Assembly: GCF_014636935.1 (NCBI RefSeq)
Contig: NZ_BMES01000001.1
Location: 535,373 to 599,372 of the forward strand
Source of the DNA: Alsobacter metallidurans
GTDB taxonomy: Bacteria > Pseudomonadota > Alphaproteobacteria > Rhizobiales > Beijerinckiaceae
Length of the DNA: 64,000 bases
Direction of reading: 5' to 3'
In this document: positions 33,719-43,762 of the stretch, piece after piece
Layout: every line of letters starts with the position of its first letter
How positions within the stretch are numbered: the stretch's first letter is position 1
Notes under the pieces: generated by a model
Databases searched by the model: none
Told to the model about the DNA's origin: nothing
What the model saw: the letters and a program-made list of their open reading frames with translations, nothing else
Program-made: the position numbers and the translations under genes

Positions 33719-36688
33719 TCAGAACTCTTCCCAGCCGCCGCCCTGGGCGGCCGATCCGCCCGCCGCCGCCGCGCGACGACGCGGGGTCGGCTGTTCGGCC
33801 GTTGCGCTGGGGCGCTTGGCCGGCGCCGGCTTGGCGGGCGCCGCCTTGCCGCCCGCGACAGGCCGCGAGGCTTCGCCGCTTGTGCCCGCGAAAGCCTCCT
33901 GGGCGAGGCGGCGCAACCGCTCGGGCTCGCTCGCGGCGGCCGGAGCCGGCGTGCGCGACGGCGTGCGTGTCGCAGGCGCGCGAGCGGCCGGCGTGCGGGC
34001 GGCAGGCGCCAATTCAGCCGGGGCGGGGGCGCGGCTGGCGGCTTGCCGGCCGGTGTTGAAGGTCGCCACGATCTCGTTGAGCCGCTCGATCTGGGACGCC
34101 AGCGACGAAGCCGAGGCGGCGCTCTCCTCCGCGAGCGCGGCATTCTGCTGCGTCATCTCGTCCATGTGGGCGACGGCCTGGCTCATCTCGTCGATGCCGT
34201 TGGCCTGCTCGTTGGCGGCGCTCGAGATGTCGCCCACCGTGGTGGCCACCTTCTGCGACGCGGTTACGATTTTGCCGAGCGCCTCGCCGGCCGAGCGCAC
34301 CAGCTTCACGCCTTGCGACACTTCCTGTCCCGAGGAGCTGATCAGTCCGGTGATGTCCTTGGCGGCCTCGCTGGAGCGCTGCGCCAGCGTCCGCACTTCC
34401 GACGCCACCACGGCGAAGCCCTTGCCGGCCTCTCCGGCCCGGGCTGCCTCTACCGCGGCATTGAGGGCCAGGAGGTTGGTCTGGAACGCGATGTCGTCGA
34501 TCACCGACGTGATGTCGGAGATCTTCTGCGAGGCGCTCTCGATGCGCGCCATGGCGTCCACCGCCTCGGTGACGATCTTGCCACCCGTGATGGCCACCGA
34601 CATGGCCTCCTCTGCCATCGAGAGGGCATGGCGCGAGGACTGCGCCGAAGCCTTCACGGAGGCCGCGAGCTCCTCCGTGGTGGCGGCAGTCTCTTCCAGC
34701 GAGGAGGCCTGCTCCTCGGTGCGCCGCGACAGGTCGTCCGCACCCGAGTTGATCTCGCGCGCCGCGCTGCCGACGTCGATCGCGGTGGTCTGGATGGTCA
34801 CCACGGTGTCGGCCAAGCGGGCCATCGTGTCGTTGAGGGCGTCCTTAAGCTCGCCGAAGCGGCCCTCGTAGTCGGTCCCGATGGTGTGCGTCAGGTCTCC
34901 CTGCGCAAGCGCCTGCAGGGCCTGCGACAGGTCGTTGGTGGCGCCGTCTACGCCGGCGTTGATCTGGTTCATGGCGGCCGAGAGGTCGCGCATGAAGCCG
35001 ACCTTGCCGTCCAGCGGAACGCGCTGGGTGAAGTCGCCGGCAGCCGCCGCCGCCGCCAGCGCGGCGACCTCGGACTGTACGGCGAGCTCGGCCGTGACGT
35101 CGCGCCACTCGATGGTTTGGCCGATCACGGCGCCATCCGCGCCCTGGATGGACGTCAGCGCAATGTTGAGCGTGTGGCCGCCGATGCGATAGCGCACCAG
35201 TTGCGCGCCGTTCTCCTCGCCCAGCACGCTGCGCTCGATCGCGGGGTTGTCCCGCACTTCCGAGAGCGGCGAGCCGACGAGGCTGTCCACCGACCAGTCC
35301 GCGCGGCCCGTCTTGAAGCTCGGCTCGATGGTGCGAAGGAACCGATCCAGCGCCTGGCTGACATAGACGATGCGCTCCTGCTCGTCCGTGATCATCATCA
35401 TGGCGGGCGAGCTGTCGAGCGCCGAGCGGATGCGGGCGGCCGCCAGCCCGGTCTCGTGAATCTGCTTCAGCGAACGCGCGAGGTCGCCGATCTCGTCGGC
35501 CCGCGAGGTCGCGCCGAGTTCGACGGTTTCGCCGTTCACCAGCCGGCCGACCGCGTCCTTCAGGGCGCCGATCGGCTTGTAGATGGTGCGTGAGGCCAGC
35601 CAGCCGATGAGGCCGACAGCGAGCAGGATGCCCGCGCCTACCGTTGCGATCAGCTTGCCCATGGCGACGAGCGGAGCCTCGACCTCGCGCATGGTCTGCT
35701 CGGCCACCACCGCCCAGGTGCGACCCAGGATCTTGGCCGGAACCGCGATCACGGCCGAGTCCTCGCCCGAGGAGCCCAGCTCGTGGCTGGAGGCCGGCGC
35801 GCCCGAAAGGGCGGATTTCACGACTTGCGGGTCGAAGCGAAGCCTGCCGGCGGTCGGCTGGGCGCTCAGCGCCAGCTGCGTGCGCGCCAGTCCGTCCGGA
35901 CCGACGGCGAAGACCTGGCCGGTTTCGCCCATCTTGCTGTTGATGATCGGCGAGATCGACGCAGGCGACAGCGTCGCGGCCACGACGCCCATCGCCACGC
36001 CAGCGTCCGTGACGAGGGCCTTGGCGAGAATGGACGTGGGGGCGCCGCCCGCCGGGGCGTAGTTCTCGTTGTCGATGAACACGACCTCGCCGGCGCCGGC
36101 TTTCCCCATGGCGTCCTTGAACGCCCGGCCCAGCGGGCCGTCCTTCATGCTTCCGTTCGACACGTTTGTGCCGAAGTCACGGTTCTTGACCGTCGAATAC
36201 ACGACCGACCCAGCCGGATCGAGGATCAGCACGTCGGCGAATTCAAACTGCCGCCGGTACTGGTCGATGATGGTGTGGACCTTCTCGTGGTAGAAACCGT
36301 AGCTGGTTTCGTCCTTCTCGCCCTTGTACTTGGCGCGCTCGCCGTCCTTGAACGGATTCTCGTCGATATAGAGTTTCTGCAGCAGCGCCTCGGCCTCGGC
36401 GCCCTTGGACTTGTAGTCGTTGCCCAGGTTGCTGAGCGCCTCGAACATGGTCGGCGTCTCTGACACGAGCCGGAGGTTCGTCTGCGCCTGGCGCATGTAG
36501 CGCTCCAGCGTGCCGGCCCGGTTCTGCACGGTGGCCTGAAGGCTCACCTCCAGCTGCTGAACGGCCGACCGCCGCGCAATCTCGTAGGCCATGCCGCCAA
36601 CCGCGACGGCGCTCACCACCGCGCCCGTGAGCACGATGGCGGGGACCTTGAACGACAATTTCGAGAACACGCGCAATCTATTGGCCAT
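33719..36688 (-). CDS. Methyl-accepting chemotaxis protein with Cache sensor, HAMP and PAS
   Basis: Large chemoreceptor, 989 aa from [22 protein letters not shown]1 is at about 13-35. The periplasmic double-Cache-type sensor spans about 40-355 ([40 protein letters not shown]). TM2 is near 365-390 ([20 protein letters not shown]), then HAMP ([20 protein letters not shown]). A PAS domain follows at about 445-560 ([20 protein letters not shown]), then a linker and signalling hairpin ([20 protein letters not shown]). It ends QGGGWEEF, a CheR/CheB tether. The periplasmic and cytosolic sensors together suggest it integrates an outside ligand with an internal cue. Confidence 0.95.
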   Translation of the reverse strand: MANRLRVFSKLSFKVPAIVLTGAVVSAVAVGGMAYEIARRSAVQQLEVSLQATVQNRAGTLERYMRQAQTNLRLVSETPTMFEALSNLGNDYKSKGAEAEALLQKLYIDENPFKDGERAKYKGEKDETSYGFYHEKVHTIIDQYRRQFEFADVLILDPAGSVVYSTVKNRDFGTNVSNGSMKDGPLGRAFKDAMGKAGAGEVVFIDNENYAPAGGAPTSILAKALVTDAGVAMGVVAATLSPASISPIINSKMGETGQVFAVGPDGLARTQLALSAQPTAGRLRFDPQVVKSALSGAPASSHELGSSGEDSAVIAVPAKILGRTWAVVAEQTMREVEAPLVAMGKLIATVGAGILLAVGLIGWLASRTIYKPIGALKDAVGRLVNGETVELGATSRADEIGDLARSLKQIHETGLAAARIRSALDSSPAMMMITDEQERIVYVSQALDRFLRTIEPSFKTGRADWSVDSLVGSPLSEVRDNPAIERSVLGEENGAQLVRYRIGGHTLNIALTSIQGADGAVIGQTIEWRDVTAELAVQSEVAALAAAAAAGDFTQRVPLDGKVGFMRDLSAAMNQINAGVDGATNDLSQALQALAQGDLTHTIGTDYEGRFGELKDALNDTMARLADTVVTIQTTAIDVGSAAREINSGADDLSRRTEEQASSLEETAATTEELAASVKASAQSSRHALSMAEEAMSVAITGGKIVTEAVDAMARIESASQKISDITSVIDDIAFQTNLLALNAAVEAARAGEAGKGFAVVASEVRTLAQRSSEAAKDITGLISSSGQEVSQGVKLVRSAGEALGKIVTASQKVATTVGDISSAANEQANGIDEMSQAVAHMDEMTQQNAALAEESAASASSLASQIERLNEIVATFNTGRQAASRAPAPAELAPAARTPAARAPATRTPSRTPAPAAASEPERLRRLAQEAFAGTSGEASRPVAGGKAAPAKPAPAKRPSATAEQPTPRRRAAAAGGSAAQGGGWEEF

Positions 36689-36954
36689 TCGGGCACCACC
36701 TGGCTGACGTCGCCGCCAGGAGGCGATCGACACGGGTGCGAGAGTCTTTCCGAAGTCGGCCTGAATCATCCCGCCAAGCGCGGTGAGTCAAAACAGCCTG
36801 TCCGATGTCTCGCGACAGGCAGATTCACTCTGATTTACTTACAAACGGTTCAATTGCGCCGGGGCGTACGCGTTTTTCATCGCGGATATAGAATCGTTGC
36901 TGCAGGATTGTACTTCTGTGACGGTCGCCAAGATTTACATCTGTTGGTTGCACA

Positions 36955-37965
36955 TCAGTCGATTCGCAAGCCCTTGATCGTTGTCTGAATCGCGTCGCCG
37001 ACAGCTCTCCGCAACGTTACGATGCCGCTGTCGTGATGGCGGGTGGGATGGACGCGGTTGGTCAGCAGCGTCCAGGCGAGGCCCGCGTCTGCGTCCAGCC
37101 AGAGGCCCGTGCCGGTGAAGCCGGTATGCCCGATGGTCGTCGGCGAGCATGCGTCGCCGCCGGACCAGCCCTGATGGGCCATCTCCCAGCCGAGGCTGCG
37201 GGTCGGCGTCTGGCGCGTCCACACCGGCGATTGCGGCGCAGCCAGCAGTCCCGCGGCGAAATGGAGCAAGGCCGCCGCCGCTCCAAACAGCCCCGCATGG
37301 CCGGACGCGCCGCCCAGCGCGAAGGCGTTCTCGTCATGCACTTCGCCCCGCATGACCCGATCTCGCCATGTGCACCGCTCAGTGGCGGCGCATGACGCAG
37401 CCTCCGGTCGAAACGTAAACCCAGGCGGCAGCGGTTGGTCGGCCATCGGCACGCCCGTGAGCCGCTCGATTAGGATGCCGAGCAGGATGAAATTGATGTC
37501 CGAGTAAACCGGCGGACCCGCCTTCCAGGCGCGCTGGAGCACGAAGGCCCGCAATGTATGCGGATCCCGACCATATGTATACAAGGGCTCCACGGCCGGC
37601 AGGTGCGTCTGGTGCGTCAGGCATTGCCGCACGGTGAGGCGCCGCTCTGGGGCGCTCGCGACATCATACTGGCGCAGATCCGGGATCGCGGCCGCCAGCG
37701 GATCGTCGAGGCCGATCCGCCCCGCCGCCACGAGGTCGAGGACCCGCGTGGTGGTGAACACGACCTTGGTGAGCGACGCGAGATCGAACACTGTATCGGC
37801 CCGCATGGCTGCCGCATTTGGTTCGACCTGCGCGAAGCCGCCAAACCGGATCGCCCTCCCGCCCGCCGCATCCGCCACGGCCAGAACGGCCCCGGGAATG
37901 CGCCCGGCGGCCAGAGCTTCTGCCACGGGCGCAAAGGCCGTCTCGACGAGGATTTCGAGCGTCAT
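36955..37965 (-). CDS. Beta-lactamase-fold serine hydrolase (class C/AmpH-EstB type)
   Basis: A 336-aa protein of the PBP/beta-lactamase superfamily. The active-site SxxK motif is FDLASLTKVVF with Ser64 and Lys67. The second motif is YSD (PPVYSDINFILLG) in place of Y-x-N. The third is HTGFTGTG, replacing KTG with HTG, as in many esterase or peptidase members. There is no signal peptide, so it is probably cytosolic. The start overlaps the dppF-type stop by 4 nt in the anmK operon, so it may trim or hydrolyse imported muropeptides (inference). A true beta-lactamase role is unlikely without export. Confidence 0.88.
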   Translation of the reverse strand: MTLEILVETAFAPVAEALAAGRIPGAVLAVADAAGGRAIRFGGFAQVEPNAAAMRADTVFDLASLTKVVFTTTRVLDLVAAGRIGLDDPLAAAIPDLRQYDVASAPERRLTVRQCLTHQTHLPAVEPLYTYGRDPHTLRAFVLQRAWKAGPPVYSDINFILLGILIERLTGVPMADQPLPPGFTFRPEAASCAATERCTWRDRVMRGEVHDENAFALGGASGHAGLFGAAAALLHFAAGLLAAPQSPVWTRQTPTRSLGWEMAHQGWSGGDACSPTTIGHTGFTGTGLWLDADAGLAWTLLTNRVHPTRHHDSGIVTLRRAVGDAIQTTIKGLRID

Positions 37966-38948
37966 GCCGGCTCCAGCGCGGGCGCGTCCGCATGCTCGTG
38001 AAGGTGGCAGGCCGCAATCGCCGTCCCGCCCGTCTCGGCGACATGCCGGCTCACCAGCTCCGGCGGTTCCACGGAACATCGCGGCATCGCGGCCGGGCAG
38101 CGGCCATGGAAGGCGCAACCCGGCGGCGGGCTCGACGGATCCGGCAGGTCGCCGTGGAGGATGATGCGCTCGCGCGGTTGCGCGGCCCCGGGCCGTCGGG
38201 GCACGGCGGACAACAACGCGCGCGTATAGGGATGAGCCGGCGCCTCGAACACCTGCGCGGCGGGCCCGATCTCGACGATCCGCCCGAGATACATCACCGC
38301 GATCCGGTCGCTGACGTGCCGGATCACCGAAAGGTCGTGGCTGATGAAGATCATCGCCAGCCCATAGGCGCGCCGCAGGTCGCCGATCAGGTTGATGATC
38401 TGCGACTGGATGGAGACGTCCAGCGCCGACACGGGCTCGTCCGCCACCAGCAGCTTCGGCCCCAGCGCCAGCGCCCGCGCGATCGCGACGCGCTGGCGCT
38501 GCCCGCCGGAGAATTCGTGTGGGTAGCGCCCGGCCGCATCGGCCGGCAGCCCCACCTGGTCCAGGAGCTCGGCCACGCGCGCCTTGCCGCCCGGCATGCC
38601 GTGGATGGCGAGCGGCTCGCCCACGATGGTCCCGACGGAATGTCGCGGGTTCAGCGACCCGAACGGGTCCTGGAACACCATCTGCATATCGCGCCGCTTT
38701 GCCGCCATGGCGCGCCGCGACAGGGGCAGCACGTCCTCGCCCTCGAACAGCACTTCCCCGGCGGTGGGCTCCACCAGCCGCAGCAGGCTCTTGCCCAGCG
38801 TCGACTTCCCGCAGCCGCTCTCGCCCACCACGCCCAGCGCCTCGCCGGCCGCCACCGTGAAGCTCACATCCTCCAGCGCATGCAGCACCCGCCCGTGCGG
38901 GCCGGCGTAGTGCTTGGTGAGGCCGCGCACGTCAAGAAGCGGCGTCAT
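37962..38948 (-). CDS. Peptide-type ABC importer ATPase (DppF/OppF)
   Basis: A 328-aa ATPase subunit. Walker [18 protein letters not shown], signature [16 protein letters not shown], Walker [15 protein letters not shown] and switch His in [14 protein letters not shown] are intact. The C-terminal oligopeptide-transporter extension holds the conserved [14 protein letters not shown] cysteine motif. It overlaps the gene before and the gene after by 4 nt each. It should pair with the DppD-type ATPase and the permeases at 42808-44587. Confidence 0.95.
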   Translation of the reverse strand: MTPLLDVRGLTKHYAGPHGRVLHALEDVSFTVAAGEALGVVGESGCGKSTLGKSLLRLVEPTAGEVLFEGEDVLPLSRRAMAAKRRDMQMVFQDPFGSLNPRHSVGTIVGEPLAIHGMPGGKARVAELLDQVGLPADAAGRYPHEFSGGQRQRVAIARALALGPKLLVADEPVSALDVSIQSQIINLIGDLRRAYGLAMIFISHDLSVIRHVSDRIAVMYLGRIVEIGPAAQVFEAPAHPYTRALLSAVPRRPGAAQPRERIILHGDLPDPSSPPPGCAFHGRCPAAMPRCSVEPPELVSRHVAETGGTAIAACHLHEHADAPALEPA

Positions 38949-39913
38949 GCGGCGGCCTCCGCGGGGGCGGGGTTCCAGCACGCGGCGCGGTGGCCGGCGT
39001 CGCCCAGCAGCGCAGGCGTGGTCGTGCGGCACACCGGCAGCGCGGCCGGGCAGCGCGGCGCGAACGCGCAGCCATGCTCGCGCGCCCCCGGAGGCGGCAC
39101 CATGCCGGCGATGGAGGGCAGCCGCGTTCCGGGCGGGTTGGAGGCCGGCGCCGTGTCGATCAGCGCCCGCGTGTAGCGATGCCGGGGATGGGCGAAGAGA
39201 TCGCCGACGGCGGCTTCCTCCACGATCCGGCCCGCATACATCACGGCGGCCCGGTCGCAGACCTCCGCGACCACGCCGAGATCATGCGTGATCAGGAGGC
39301 AGCCCATGTCCATCTCGCGCCGCAGCCGGTCGATCAGCGCCAGGATCTGCGCCTGCACGGTCACGTCGAGCGCCGTGGTGGGCTCGTCGGCGATCAGGAG
39401 CTTCGGCTCGCAGGCGAGCGCCATCGCGATCATCACGCGCTGGCGCTGGCCTCCCGACATCTGATGCGGATAGCGCCCGAGCTGCTCGATCGGCGCCGGC
39501 AGGCCAACCAGCGCCAGCAACTCCGCCGCCCGCGCCAGAGCCTGCCGCCGCGACAGCCCGCGGTGGATCTCCAGCGCTTCGGCGATCTGGTCGCCCACCG
39601 TGAACACCGGGTTCAGCGACGTCATCGGCTCCTGGAAAATCATCCCGACCCGGTCGCCCCGCATCGCCCGCAGCGCCTCCGGGGCCATTGCGAGCACGTC
39701 TGCGCCGCCCACCCGCACTGCGCCCGACAGCACCCGAACGGGCGGGCTCGGCAGCAATCGCATCACCGACAAGGCCGTAATGCTCTTGCCGCAGCCGGAC
39801 TCGCCGACGAGGCCCACCATCTCGCCGGGCGCGACCGTGATCGACACGTCTTCCACCAGCTTGCGCCCGCCCACCGCGAGCGTCAGGCCCTCGATCTCCA
39901 GAGCCGGCGTCAT
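38945..39913 (-). CDS. Peptide-type ABC importer ATPase (DppD/OppD)
   Basis: A 322-aa ATPase subunit, start [20 protein letters not shown]. Walker [18 protein letters not shown]-loop [14 protein letters not shown], signature [15 protein letters not shown], Walker [15 protein letters not shown]. The C-terminal cysteine motif is [14 protein letters not shown]. It is translationally coupled to anmK upstream and the second ATPase downstream by ATGA overlaps. Placement right after anmK ties this importer to cell-wall sugar recycling. Confidence 0.95.
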   Translation of the reverse strand: MTPALEIEGLTLAVGGRKLVEDVSITVAPGEMVGLVGESGCGKSITALSVMRLLPSPPVRVLSGAVRVGGADVLAMAPEALRAMRGDRVGMIFQEPMTSLNPVFTVGDQIAEALEIHRGLSRRQALARAAELLALVGLPAPIEQLGRYPHQMSGGQRQRVMIAMALACEPKLLIADEPTTALDVTVQAQILALIDRLRREMDMGCLLITHDLGVVAEVCDRAAVMYAGRIVEEAAVGDLFAHPRHRYTRALIDTAPASNPPGTRLPSIAGMVPPPGAREHGCAFAPRCPAALPVCRTTTPALLGDAGHRAACWNPAPAEAAA

Positions 39914-41007
39914 GCGGCGCGCCAGAGCTCGCCTCCGGTCATCGGGGCCGGAACGCCCGTGGTGGTCGGCAGGCTGAGCGGCAGCCCTCGGAGCGAGCGC
40001 ACGGCGAGGTAGCCGAAGCATTGCGCCTCGATGAAATCGCCGTTCCAGCCCACCGCCTCGACAGGCTCCACCGGCACGCCGAGCGCATCGTGCAGCAACC
40101 GCATAAAAGTGGCGTTGAGCCGTCCTCCGCCCGTCACCAGCCACCGCACCGGCGGGCGCGGCACGTGTCGCACGGCGTCCGCCGCGGACGCGACCGTAAA
40201 GGCCGCCAGCGTGGCCGCGCCTTCCGAGTCGCCGAGGCTCTCCACGGCCTTGGCCCAGGCGTGGAAATCGTTGCGATCCAACGACTTGGGGGCAGGGCGG
40301 TCGAAATAGGGGTGCTTCATCAAGGACGCCACCATGGCGGCGTCGGCCTGCCCGGAGCCCGCGAGCCGCCCGCCCTCGTCATACGGCTTGCCGAGCCGCT
40401 TCAGCACGAAGTCGTCCAGCAGCGCCGAGGCCGGCCCGGTGTCGAACGCGATCACGGTTTCGCCGTCGATGAACGTGACGTTGCCGACGCCGCCGAGGTT
40501 CAGCACCATCACGGGCTGCTCGAGCCGCGAGGCCAGCGCCCGATGGTATAGCGGCGCAAACGGCGCGCCTTCGCCGCCGGCCGCCACGTCGGCGTGCCGG
40601 AAGCGGTTCACGACGTCGACGCCCAGCGCCCGCGCGACCCGTGCGCCCACGCCGAGCTGCCGCGTGAAGCGCTTCTCGGGCCGGTGATACACCGTCTGGC
40701 CATGGAGGCCGATGACGCGCACGCTCGCCCTGTCGACCGAAAACTCGGTCATGAACTGCGCGATCGCGTCCGCATGGGCGTCGCTCACGGCGGCCTCGAG
40801 ATCGTCCAGCGCCCCATGCTCGGCCCGCGGCGCGTCCGCGATCAGGGCCAGCAGTTGGTCCCGCAGCGCGGGCGCGTAGGGGTAGCACTGGCCCGGCCCG
40901 GTCTCGACCCGCGCGTCGCCGTCAGTCCGCACGAGCGAGACGTCGATGCCGTCCATGGAAGTGCCGCTGATCGCCCCTATGGCGGTGAGCAGAGCGGGGT
41001 CGGACAT
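39910..41007 (-). CDS. anmK: Anhydro-N-acetylmuramic acid kinase
   Basis: Converts 1,6-anhydro-MurNAc plus ATP to MurNAc-6-phosphate, the substrate of MurQ. It is 365 aa, typical length, with AAGGAAAG before ATG 41007. Motifs: AIGAISGTSMDGIDVSLVRT (phosphate-1 loop of the ASKHA fold), VIGLHGQTVYHRPEKR, the catalytic Asp in VIAFDTGPASALLDDF, and VRWLVTGGGRLNATFMRLL. It is first in the leftward operon anmK-dppD-dppF-hydrolase. The promoter contains the shared decamer at 41070. Confidence 0.96.
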   Translation of the reverse strand: MSDPALLTAIGAISGTSMDGIDVSLVRTDGDARVETGPGQCYPYAPALRDQLLALIADAPRAEHGALDDLEAAVSDAHADAIAQFMTEFSVDRASVRVIGLHGQTVYHRPEKRFTRQLGVGARVARALGVDVVNRFRHADVAAGGEGAPFAPLYHRALASRLEQPVMVLNLGGVGNVTFIDGETVIAFDTGPASALLDDFVLKRLGKPYDEGGRLAGSGQADAAMVASLMKHPYFDRPAPKSLDRNDFHAWAKAVESLGDSEGAATLAAFTVASAADAVRHVPRPPVRWLVTGGGRLNATFMRLLHDALGVPVEPVEAVGWNGDFIEAQCFGYLAVRSLRGLPLSLPTTTGVPAPMTGGELWRAA

Positions 41008-41064
41008 GGTGCTTTCCTTGGCTGCGCGCGGCGTCCGGGCCGCTCCTGCCGGAGGGGCGGCGGC

Positions 41065-41106
41065 TTGCAATTGGTATTATAGCGGCCTACCCTCCGGGCA
41101 CGTCAA
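41065..41106. promoter_or_regulatory. Divergent promoter region with candidate GntR operator ATTGGTATTA
   Basis: Leftward promoter: TTGACG (41106-41101), 19 bp, TATAAT (41081-41076). Rightward candidate: TTGCAA (41065-41070), 17 bp, TACCCT (41088-41093). The decamer ATTGGTATTA (41070-41079) overlaps the leftward -10. The identical decamer, inverted, is upstream of murQ at 46859-46868. A repressor bound here would control both arms of the locus. Confidence 0.6.
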
Positions 41107-41121
41107 ACGATGGAGGAAACG

Positions 41122-42636
41122 ATGCTGCGCAACGCCTTGAAAGCGGCGCTTCTGACCGCTGCGGCAAGCTTGTGCGCGGCCGGCCTCACGCCCGTGCGGG
41201 CCCAGACGCTGGAGGCCGCGATCGACGCGTCCCCGGCCGGGCTCGATCCTCATATCATCACCGCATTCGCGTCCTTCATGGTGGTGAACGGCACCATCTA
41301 TGAAGGCCTCACCGCCATCGACAAGGACCTGCGAGTCGGGCCCGGCCTCGCCGAGTCCTGGACGGTCGCGCCCGACGGCAAGACCTACAATTTCAAGCTG
41401 CGCTCCGGCGTCACCTTCCACAACGGCGCCCCCATGGAGGCCGCCGACGTGGCAGCGTCGCTGAAGCGCGTCATGGCCAAGGAGATCGCCTCGCCGCTGG
41501 CGAGCCGCCTCGCCGCCGTGGACAGCGTGACCGCGCCAGACGCCACGACCGTGGAGCTGAAGCTCAAGGAGCCGGCCGCGCCGCTGCTCACCTCGCTGGC
41601 CACGCTCGCGATCGTGCCGCGCTCCTTCGAGGCCGACAAGGACGGCCTGCAGAAGCAGCCGGTCGGCACCGGCCCGTTCAAGTTCCGGGAGTGGCAGCCC
41701 AACGGCTTCATCGCGCTCAGCAAGAACGACGCCTACTGGCGCAAGGACCTGCCCAAGCTCGACGGCGTGAAGTTCAACATCGTCCCCGAGTCCGCCACCC
41801 GGCAGGTCGGCGTCAGCAGCGGCCAATACGCCATGCTGCCCAACATCGACGCCGCCACGGCGCTGCAGCTCAAGGGCAAGCCCGGCGTGAAGCTTTCGGA
41901 GACGCTGGAGCTCGCCTACACGCTGATCGGCTTCAACGTCGCCAAGCCGCCCTTCGACAACGCCAAGGTCCGCGAGGCCGTCAACACGGCGCTCAACCGC
42001 GACGAGATCATCCAGGCCGCCCTGTTCGGCGCCGGCGTGCCCGGCGGCCCGCTCTCGCCCGCCCTCAAGGACTGGGCCACCGACGTGAAGCAGTTCAGCT
42101 GCTACAAGCACGACCCCGCCAAGGCCAAGCAGCTCCTGAAGGAGAGCGGCGTCGCCCAGCCGATCAGCGTCACCATGACGGTGCTGCCCCGGCAGGACAT
42201 CAAGGACATCGCCCAGGTCGTGCAGCAGCAGCTCGGCAATGTCGGGATCAAGGTGGAGCTGAAGACGCCCGAGCTCGGCCAGTTCATCCAGGACTGGCGC
42301 AACGGCGCGTTCGACCTCTTCGCTTCCACCAACGCCGGCAGCCCGGACCCGGACGACTACTTCTTCCGCACCTTCCGCACCGGCGGCTCCACCAACGTGT
42401 TCAAGTACACGAACCCGGAGCTCGACGCCCTGCTCGACAAGGCCCGCGCCAACACGGACCCGGCAAGCCGCAAGGCCGACTACGCCAAGGTCCAGTCCAT
42501 CCTGGCCTGCGACGGCCCGATCGCGCATCTGGCCTATGGCCAGCTCTTCACCGCGTCCCGCGCCAACGTCTCGGGCTACGAGATCATGGCCAACCGCTCG
42601 CTCAGCTCCCTCGCCGAGACCGCGGTCGGGAAATGA
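41122..42636 (+). CDS. ABC importer periplasmic substrate-binding protein, family 5 (DppA/OppA-like)
   Basis: A 504-aa secreted receptor. GGAGGAAACG precedes ATG 41122, so the longer frame from 41110 is rejected. The signal peptide is MLRNALKAALLTAAASLCAA with VRA-Q as the likely site. Family-5 features: GLDPHIITAFASFMVVNGTI, LAESWTVAPDGKTYNFKLRS and VGTGPFKFREWQPNGFIALS. Members bind di- or oligopeptides, nickel complexes, opines or murein peptides. The divergent anmK argues for murein fragments (inference). The first gene of the rightward operon, it is separated from the permeases by a palindromic repeat. Confidence 0.94.
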   Translation: MLRNALKAALLTAAASLCAAGLTPVRAQTLEAAIDASPAGLDPHIITAFASFMVVNGTIYEGLTAIDKDLRVGPGLAESWTVAPDGKTYNFKLRSGVTFHNGAPMEAADVAASLKRVMAKEIASPLASRLAAVDSVTAPDATTVELKLKEPAAPLLTSLATLAIVPRSFEADKDGLQKQPVGTGPFKFREWQPNGFIALSKNDAYWRKDLPKLDGVKFNIVPESATRQVGVSSGQYAMLPNIDAATALQLKGKPGVKLSETLELAYTLIGFNVAKPPFDNAKVREAVNTALNRDEIIQAALFGAGVPGGPLSPALKDWATDVKQFSCYKHDPAKAKQLLKESGVAQPISVTMTVLPRQDIKDIAQVVQQQLGNVGIKVELKTPELGQFIQDWRNGAFDLFASTNAGSPDPDDYFFRTFRTGGSTNVFKYTNPELDALLDKARANTDPASRKADYAKVQSILACDGPIAHLAYGQLFTASRANVSGYEIMANRSLSSLAETAVGK

Positions 42637-42643
42637 AACCGCT

Positions 42644-42753
42644 CCGTCATTGCGAGCGCCAGCGAAGCAATCCAGCTAATGCCGGGCCGGTGGGCTCCGC
42701 GCCTCCCGCCCGGCGCCTGGATTGCCGCGGCGCTTCGCTCCTCGCAATGACGG
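42644..42753. repeat. Dispersed intergenic palindrome, family A (copy 2)
   Basis: CCGTCATTGCGAGCGCCAGC with GAAGCAATCCAG; inverse CTGGATTGCCGCGG and CTCGCAATGACGG. It is located inside the transporter operon, between the binding-protein gene and the permease genes. It may therefore stabilise the upstream part of the mRNA and raise binding-protein dosage, as REP elements do elsewhere. Confidence 0.9.
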
Positions 42754-42807
42754 AGAGGGAATGCCGGTCGCAGAATGGTGTTGCAGACGCGAGTACGGCC
42801 GCCTGAC

Positions 42808-43758
42808 ATGCCGCTGCGCCTCCTCGCCAACCGGCTGCTCGACCTCGCGCTGGTGCTGTTCTGCGTGTCCGCCATCGTTTTCGCGATGATCCGGCTGATC
42901 CCGGGCGACGCGGTGGCGATCATGCTGGGCGCCAACACGGAGGTGACGCCCGAGCGCGTCGCGGCGCTGCGCGCCCGCATCGGCCTCGACCAGCCGCTTG
43001 TCACCCAATACCTCGCCTGGATCGGCGCCGCGCTGCGCGGCGATTTCGGGACATCGCTGTGGACCGGCCGGCCCGTGATCGCCGAAATCGGCGCGCAGGT
43101 CTGGCCCACCGTGCAGCTCACCGTTCTGGCGCTCGCGCTGGGCGCCGGGCTCGCGATCCCCACCGGCGTCCTGATGGCGCGGCTGCGCGGCCGCTTCGCG
43201 GACGGCGCCATGCGGGTGATCACAGTGGCGGGCCTTACGATCCCGTCCTTCTGGCTCGGCATCGTGATGATCCTCGCGCTGGCGACGCTGGCCCCCAACC
43301 TCCAGGCGCTCGGCTACGTACCCTTTTCCGAGGACCCGCTCGGCAACATCGGCCGCCTGCTGCTGCCCGCGATCGCGCTCGGCCTGCCGATCCTCGCCAA
43401 CCTGTCGCGCCTCGTGCGCTCCGCCATGCTGGACGCGCTCGTGCAGGACTATGTCCGCACCGCCCGCGCCAAGGGCGCAAGCGAGCGCTCCGTGCTCTAC
43501 AAGCACGCGCTGCGAAACGCCCAGATTCCCTTTGTCACCAGCGTCGGCGTCAACGCCGGCTACCTCCTGGGCGGCGCCATCGTGGTGGAGCAGGTCTTCG
43601 CCATCCCGGGCCTCGGCCGGCTGATCCTGGGCGCCATCGCAGACCGCAACTATCCGCTGCTGCAGGCCGCCATCCTGGTGGTGACCTGCGGCTTCGTGGT
43701 GATGAACTTCATCGTCGACTTGCTCTACGCGGTGATCGATCCGCGCGTGCGGAACTGA
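42808..43758 (+). CDS. Peptide-type ABC importer permease (DppB-like)
   Basis: A 316-aa inner-membrane subunit with six helices. It starts MPLRLLANRLLDLALVLFCV (ATG 42808); a longer frame from 42775 reaches back toward the repeat and is less likely. The typical periplasmic loop after TM1 reads LIPGDAVAIMLGANTEVTPE. The EAA loop is DYVRTARAKGASERSVLYKH. It is followed after four bases by the second permease. Its substrate follows from the operon context only. Confidence 0.94.
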   Translation: MPLRLLANRLLDLALVLFCVSAIVFAMIRLIPGDAVAIMLGANTEVTPERVAALRARIGLDQPLVTQYLAWIGAALRGDFGTSLWTGRPVIAEIGAQVWPTVQLTVLALALGAGLAIPTGVLMARLRGRFADGAMRVITVAGLTIPSFWLGIVMILALATLAPNLQALGYVPFSEDPLGNIGRLLLPAIALGLPILANLSRLVRSAMLDALVQDYVRTARAKGASERSVLYKHALRNAQIPFVTSVGVNAGYLLGGAIVVEQVFAIPGLGRLILGAIADRNYPLLQAAILVVTCGFVVMNFIVDLLYAVIDPRVRN

Positions 43759-43762
43759 GCCC

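Noticed and set aside
36955..37965. Annotation of the serine hydrolase as a resistance beta-lactamase
   Set aside because: No signal peptide, YSD and HTG replace Y-x-N and KTG, and it sits in a transporter operon.
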